DNA of 63,074 nt from Balamuthia mandrillaris (Eukaryota > Discosea > Longamoebia > Balamuthiidae): NCBI GenBank assembly GCA_031835245.1, contig JAVKOQ010000300.1, positions 1 to 63,074 on the forward strand, given 5' to 3'. Under the pieces are notes generated by a model. It saw only the letters and a list, made by a program, of their open reading frames with translations, made no database searches and was not told the origin of the DNA. A program made the position numbers and the translations under genes. Positions 62,820 to 63,074 of the stretch are shown here, in pieces. Positions within the stretch are counted from its first letter, which is position 1; the number at the start of each line of letters is the position of its first letter.

Positions 62820-63074
62820 TTATCTTCTCAAATATCGATAAAGAACAGTCCCCACAACAGCCGCTCCTGCACCTAACACCATAAACTCCACTCGACTCCT
62901 CCATGGTGCAGTGGTGGGTTCCTCTTGACGAGGCTGCTGCTCTTCTCGCTCCAATCCCAACTGCTCCAACCGCTCCTGCAATCGCTTCATCTCTTCTGCA
63001 AACTTTTGTCGCTCCGTTTGAAGCTCTCTCCTCAGCTCCTCATTCTCCCGAAGAGCCGCCAGCTCTCTTTGCTC
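62820..63074 (-). CDS. Tail-anchored coiled-coil protein, C-terminal part
   Basis: The 5' end lies outside the window. The visible 84 residues start inside a long heptad-type helix (ELAALRENEELRRELQTERQ, KFAEEMKRLQERLEQLGLER). A Pro/Gln linker follows, then a C-terminal hydrophobic span, FMVLGAGAAVVGTVLYRYL, with only two Arg after it before the stop at 62820-62822. That is the layout of a tail-anchored protein inserted in the ER or mitochondrial outer membrane with the coil facing the cytosol. The short span and flanking Arg slightly favour mitochondria. Confidence 0.7.
   Translation of the reverse strand, partial: EQRELAALRENEELRRELQTERQKFAEEMKRLQERLEQLGLEREEQQPRQEEPTTAPWRSRVEFMVLGAGAAVVGTVLYRYLRR

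Noticed and set aside
1-63074. CRISPR arrays, prokaryotic operons, rRNA genes
   Set aside because: Tandem repeats here are microsatellites without unique spacers, genes are split by GT-AG introns, and no rRNA-like conserved stretch was recognised.

Overview
The window looks like nuclear DNA from a unicellular eukaryote. Genes are split by many short GT-AG introns (about 50-400 bp, often filled with CT, GA, TTC or poly-T/A runs), intergenic gaps are short, and one gene carries a mitochondrial-type leader. The gene set (surface EGF-repeat proteins, an F-box/ankyrin gene of the type common in free-living amoebae, a NO EXINE FORMATION 1-like membrane protein, a lysosomal-type acid lipase) fits an amoebozoan such as a discosean amoeba best. 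That assignment is inference from gene content; no rRNA is present to fix it.

The left half (1-33 kb) is a segmental-duplication field. Four paralogous type I membrane proteins with about ten EGF-like modules (A 1-3194 and B 3529-7555 on the plus strand; C 19109-23163 and D 27646-31560 on the minus strand) are mixed with three nearly identical secreted DUF4397-type genes (7691-8575, 17920-18804, 26446-27330). B, C and D each sit tail to tail with a DUF4397 gene, and all three DUF4397 promoters share an identical 56-bp block. Two paralogous DsbA/FrnE-like thioredoxin-fold genes (9203-10320 and 32008-33384) bracket the field. Between the copies lie D-3-phosphoglycerate dehydrogenase, two unrecognised minus-strand genes, a small three-exon gene (16676) with a broken copy at 25725, a 5'-truncated LINE with 15-bp target duplications, a GGAGAGAGC minisatellite and a perfect 41-bp inverted repeat.

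The middle (33-47 kb) holds a broken F-box/ankyrin gene, a large gene combining an acylation-type N terminus, a GlnD/DUF294-like nucleotidyltransferase domain and a helical, TPR-like C terminus, a single-span membrane protein, a roughly 16-exon NEF1-like multispan protein, and a compact SET-domain methyltransferase. The last two are divergently transcribed from a 230-bp promoter packed with CRE/ATF-type sites.

The right part (47-63 kb) holds mitochondrial glutamate dehydrogenase, a tandem pair of secreted cysteine-containing paralogues separated by a decayed hAT-like DNA transposon, a short coiled-coil protein, nicotinamide riboside kinase, acid lipase, a pair of tRNA-like repeats, and the 3' end of a tail-anchored coiled-coil gene cut by the window edge.

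Metabolically, PHGDH (serine), GDH (glutamate/ammonia) and NRK (NAD salvage) are housekeeping genes. The EGF/DUF4397 cassettes are the accessory part and the best candidate for something undescribed: a repeated pairing of one secreted and one surface protein, possibly for adhesion or recognition. Exon boundaries are read by eye and individual splice sites may be off.
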